A DNA stretch of 64,000 nt, taken from contig NZ_AEVT01000006.1 of NCBI RefSeq assembly GCF_000189275.1, positions 1 to 64,000 on the forward strand, written 5' to 3'. This DNA is from Vibrio sinaloensis DSM 21326. Lineage in GTDB: Bacteria > Pseudomonadota > Gammaproteobacteria > Enterobacterales > Vibrionaceae. Numbering within the stretch: the first letter of the stretch is position 1; each line of letters starts with the position of its first letter. Made by a program: the position numbers and the translations under genes. Of this stretch, positions 62,264-64,000 are shown piece after piece. Below the pieces are notes generated by a model, which ran no database searches, was not told where the DNA came from, and saw only the letters and a list, made by a program, of their open reading frames with translations.

Positions 62264-64000
62264 ATGGACGTTGAAGTTTTGCGTCAAGCTGCTGACATCA
62301 AACAAGTGACTGGTGACGTTGTCATCGTGAATTCGACTGGGGAAGCCAGAAAAGCGCAAGTGGGCGATGTCGTCGCACCCAATGAGATCATTATTACTTC
62401 TCAAGGCTCTACTCTGGTGTTATCAGATATCACATTCAAAGAGAATTGTGTCGCTTGTTTAGATGAGGCTGCTGGCTGGGGATTTGCTGAAGTAGACGGC
62501 GATATTTCAGTAGACTCTGAACAACTTGACCCCTCGCTGCAAACCGCTTTAGATGTTGACGTGATCCAGGAAGCCATTTTAGGCGGAGCTGACCCAACAG
62601 AGATCTTAGAAGCAACGGCCGCTGGTGGTGTGGGTTCAGGCTCGGCTAATGCGGGTTTTGTCACTATTGATTACAACGGCGCCGAAGTACTCGCGAGCAC
62701 GTTTTTTGAAACTCAAGGCTTCGCTAATGCAACCGACATTGACGATGATGAAGAGCAAAGACCGCTGATTTTTGCTGCGGGTGGTGAATCGATCACTGAG
62801 TCTTTAGTTGAAGGCTCGATAAGTCTAGGTACGTACCCTCAGTCCATCACTTCAAGTATCACGGTGTCAGCGGGTGACCTGAGTTTAGATGCCAGCTCGT
62901 TTACCCCTACCACGGAATCTCTTACCGCATTGATTAACGAGTTGAACACCGATATTACCTCCGGTGGGCAAGCGGTTTCGTTTAGCTACGACGCATCAGA
63001 GAACGCTATCGTTGGTGTTATTGGCTCTAACGAGGTGCTTCGTGTTGATATTGATACCAGCAACGTTGGTAAAGATATTAACTTGGATCTAACGACGACA
63101 ATTTCACAACCAATTGACCATCTTTCGTCAGTAGGTTCAGGGCTGGTCACAATTAATGACGACCAAATTTCCCTTACCTTTGAAATTACTGGCAGCGATG
63201 CGGGCGGGAATTCAATCCAAGCACCAATCATAGCTCAAGTATCTATCGCAGATGGTGGTGATCCCGTCATTGACTCAATACCGAGTGCTGAGGTCAAAGA
63301 ATCACAGCTAGCAGACGGTTCAACCCCAATTGCGGGAGACGTCCAGTTTAGTGGAGATATCACTTATAGCGAAGGCAGTGACATCATTGAGCGTTTCCAA
63401 ATTGACGTTGATGAATTTAATGCCAACTCGACGCTAACTTCTAAGGGGCTTGATGTTGAGCTACGAGAAGAGCCGGCTGACTCGGGTCAATACATTGGCT
63501 TCACGACCAGTTCAAATGGCACCGAAACTCCAGTCTTTGCTCTAGAGTTCGATAGCAATGTAAAAGGACGTTATACCTTTACTCTACTAGAAGCGGTTGA
63601 TCATACTGATGGGCAAGGCTCTAATGATCTCTCGTTTACGTTGCCGGTTTATACCATAGACAACGATGGCGACCGATCGGCCGAGTTGCCTCTCTCAGTC
63701 ACAATTAACGATGACGTGCAGCGAATGCAAGATGGCTCTTGGGCCATCGTAGAACCTAACACGGGTGAATCAGCGACAACGGCGGTTATTGACGTCACAC
63801 CGGGTGTAAGTGCTGATGGGGTGACTGTTACTGAGGTCAAATTTGGGGATTATCCAAGTTCGCAACTTGATCAAGATGTGGCGGGTGAGCAAAAATTCGA
63901 TTTTGAAGAAGGTTCTCTCTATGTCACGTTAGATGGGGCGATGCGCTTCGAGCCTAATCGTAACCTTGACAACTCTGCTGGTGATATTGTTAGACAAATC
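62264..64000 (+). CDS. LapA-like retention-module adhesin, 5' part (runs off window)
   Basis: 579 codons, open to the window end. It starts MDVEVLRQAADIKQVTGDVVIVN behind AAAAGGAG. Residues 1 to about 120 form the retention module, ending in the TAAG motif (118-121, ILEATAAGG) that LapG-type proteases cut in LapA. An Ig-like tandem repeat region with DNDGD and ITGSDAGG motifs begins after about 190. Such giant adhesins are held in the outer membrane until c-di-GMP falls and LapG cuts. The divergent phosphodiesterase fits this control. Repeats and secretion signal lie outside. Confidence 0.88.
   Translation, partial: MDVEVLRQAADIKQVTGDVVIVNSTGEARKAQVGDVVAPNEIIITSQGSTLVLSDITFKENCVACLDEAAGWGFAEVDGDISVDSEQLDPSLQTALDVDVIQEAILGGADPTEILEATAAGGVGSGSANAGFVTIDYNGAEVLASTFFETQGFANATDIDDDEEQRPLIFAAGGESITESLVEGSISLGTYPQSITSSITVSAGDLSLDASSFTPTTESLTALINELNTDITSGGQAVSFSYDASENAIVGVIGSNEVLRVDIDTSNVGKDINLDLTTTISQPIDHLSSVGSGLVTINDDQISLTFEITGSDAGGNSIQAPIIAQVSIADGGDPVIDSIPSAEVKESQLADGSTPIAGDVQFSGDITYSEGSDIIERFQIDVDEFNANSTLTSKGLDVELREEPADSGQYIGFTTSSNGTETPVFALEFDSNVKGRYTFTLLEAVDHTDGQGSNDLSFTLPVYTIDNDGDRSAELPLSVTINDDVQRMQDGSWAIVEPNTGESATTAVIDVTPGVSADGVTVTEVKFGDYPSSQLDQDVAGEQKFDFEEGSLYVTLDGAMRFEPNRNLDNSAGDIVRQI

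Noticed and set aside
62401-63840. Minus-strand open frames under the adhesin
   Set aside because: They are shadows of the acidic, repeat-rich adhesin; Ser/Thr/Pro-rich without family match.
1-64000. CRISPR arrays, insertion sequences, integrons, prophage, tRNA and rRNA genes
   Set aside because: No regularly spaced repeats, transposase or integrase signatures, or tRNA/rRNA structures were seen on either strand.

Overview
The window looks like chromosomal DNA from a marine Vibrio, possibly the smaller chromosome. This is inferred from gene content: a Qrr-type quorum-sensing RNA behind a sigma-54 promoter with a LuxO-like site, a VCA0042/PlzD-type PilZ protein, a GlyGly-CTERM protease, a CSS-motif EAL protein and a retention-module adhesin. 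No rRNA, tRNA, insertion sequence, prophage, integron or CRISPR array was seen. Species cannot be fixed from this sequence alone.

Layout. 1-281: a Qrr small RNA gene with its promoter. 282-8260: gltS with a structured leader, a PilZ c-di-GMP receptor, acetyltransferases, an APH-fold kinase, trhO, and an MFS transporter paired with an MviM-like oxidoreductase. 8261-12156: a LysR regulator divergent from a three-gene cluster (argininosuccinate-synthase-like ligase, 2-oxoglutarate/Fe dioxygenase, EamA exporter) that looks like a small amino-acid-derivative pathway. 12210-16104: a redox island with cytochrome c', a two-repeat periplasmic protein and a membrane protein on one strand, and cytochrome b561, MarR and an M14-type amidohydrolase on the other. 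A perfect 46-bp palindrome lies between the two arms. 16302-24896: a probably Fur-controlled run of S9 peptidase, TonB receptor, secreted metallopeptidase and two Lcl/DUF1566 proteins.

25000-34383: a DUF2256 mini-protein, then starch genes (glycogen-debranching-type enzyme, very large pullulanase lipoprotein, general porin) with MalT-like boxes. 34514-39017: FAH-family hydrolase, a 37-residue membrane mini-protein, AraC-AzlC-AzlD, LysE-type exporter, GNAT and a small membrane protein. 39110-42428: scsB-scsD-scsC, a periplasmic thiol/copper-stress operon. 42502-44205: phosphohexomutase.

44517-52842: a full caa3-type cytochrome c oxidase locus (coxB, coxA, ctaG, coxC, SURF1, an SCO-like protein, ctaA, ctaB), interrupted by an antisense DUF2909 gene, then a VanZ-like gene. 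52830-56137: a polar amino acid ABC importer. 56255-57500: aroG with TyrR-like boxes. 57608-60019: a small periplasmic protein and a MalS-like alpha-amylase. 60312-64000: a CSS-EAL phosphodiesterase divergent from a LapA-like adhesin that runs off the window end.

The best candidates for undescribed biology are the ligase/dioxygenase/exporter cluster, the protease plus TonB-receptor operon, the palindrome-controlled cytochrome island, and an orphan terminator at 60279-60304 that may end an unannotated RNA.
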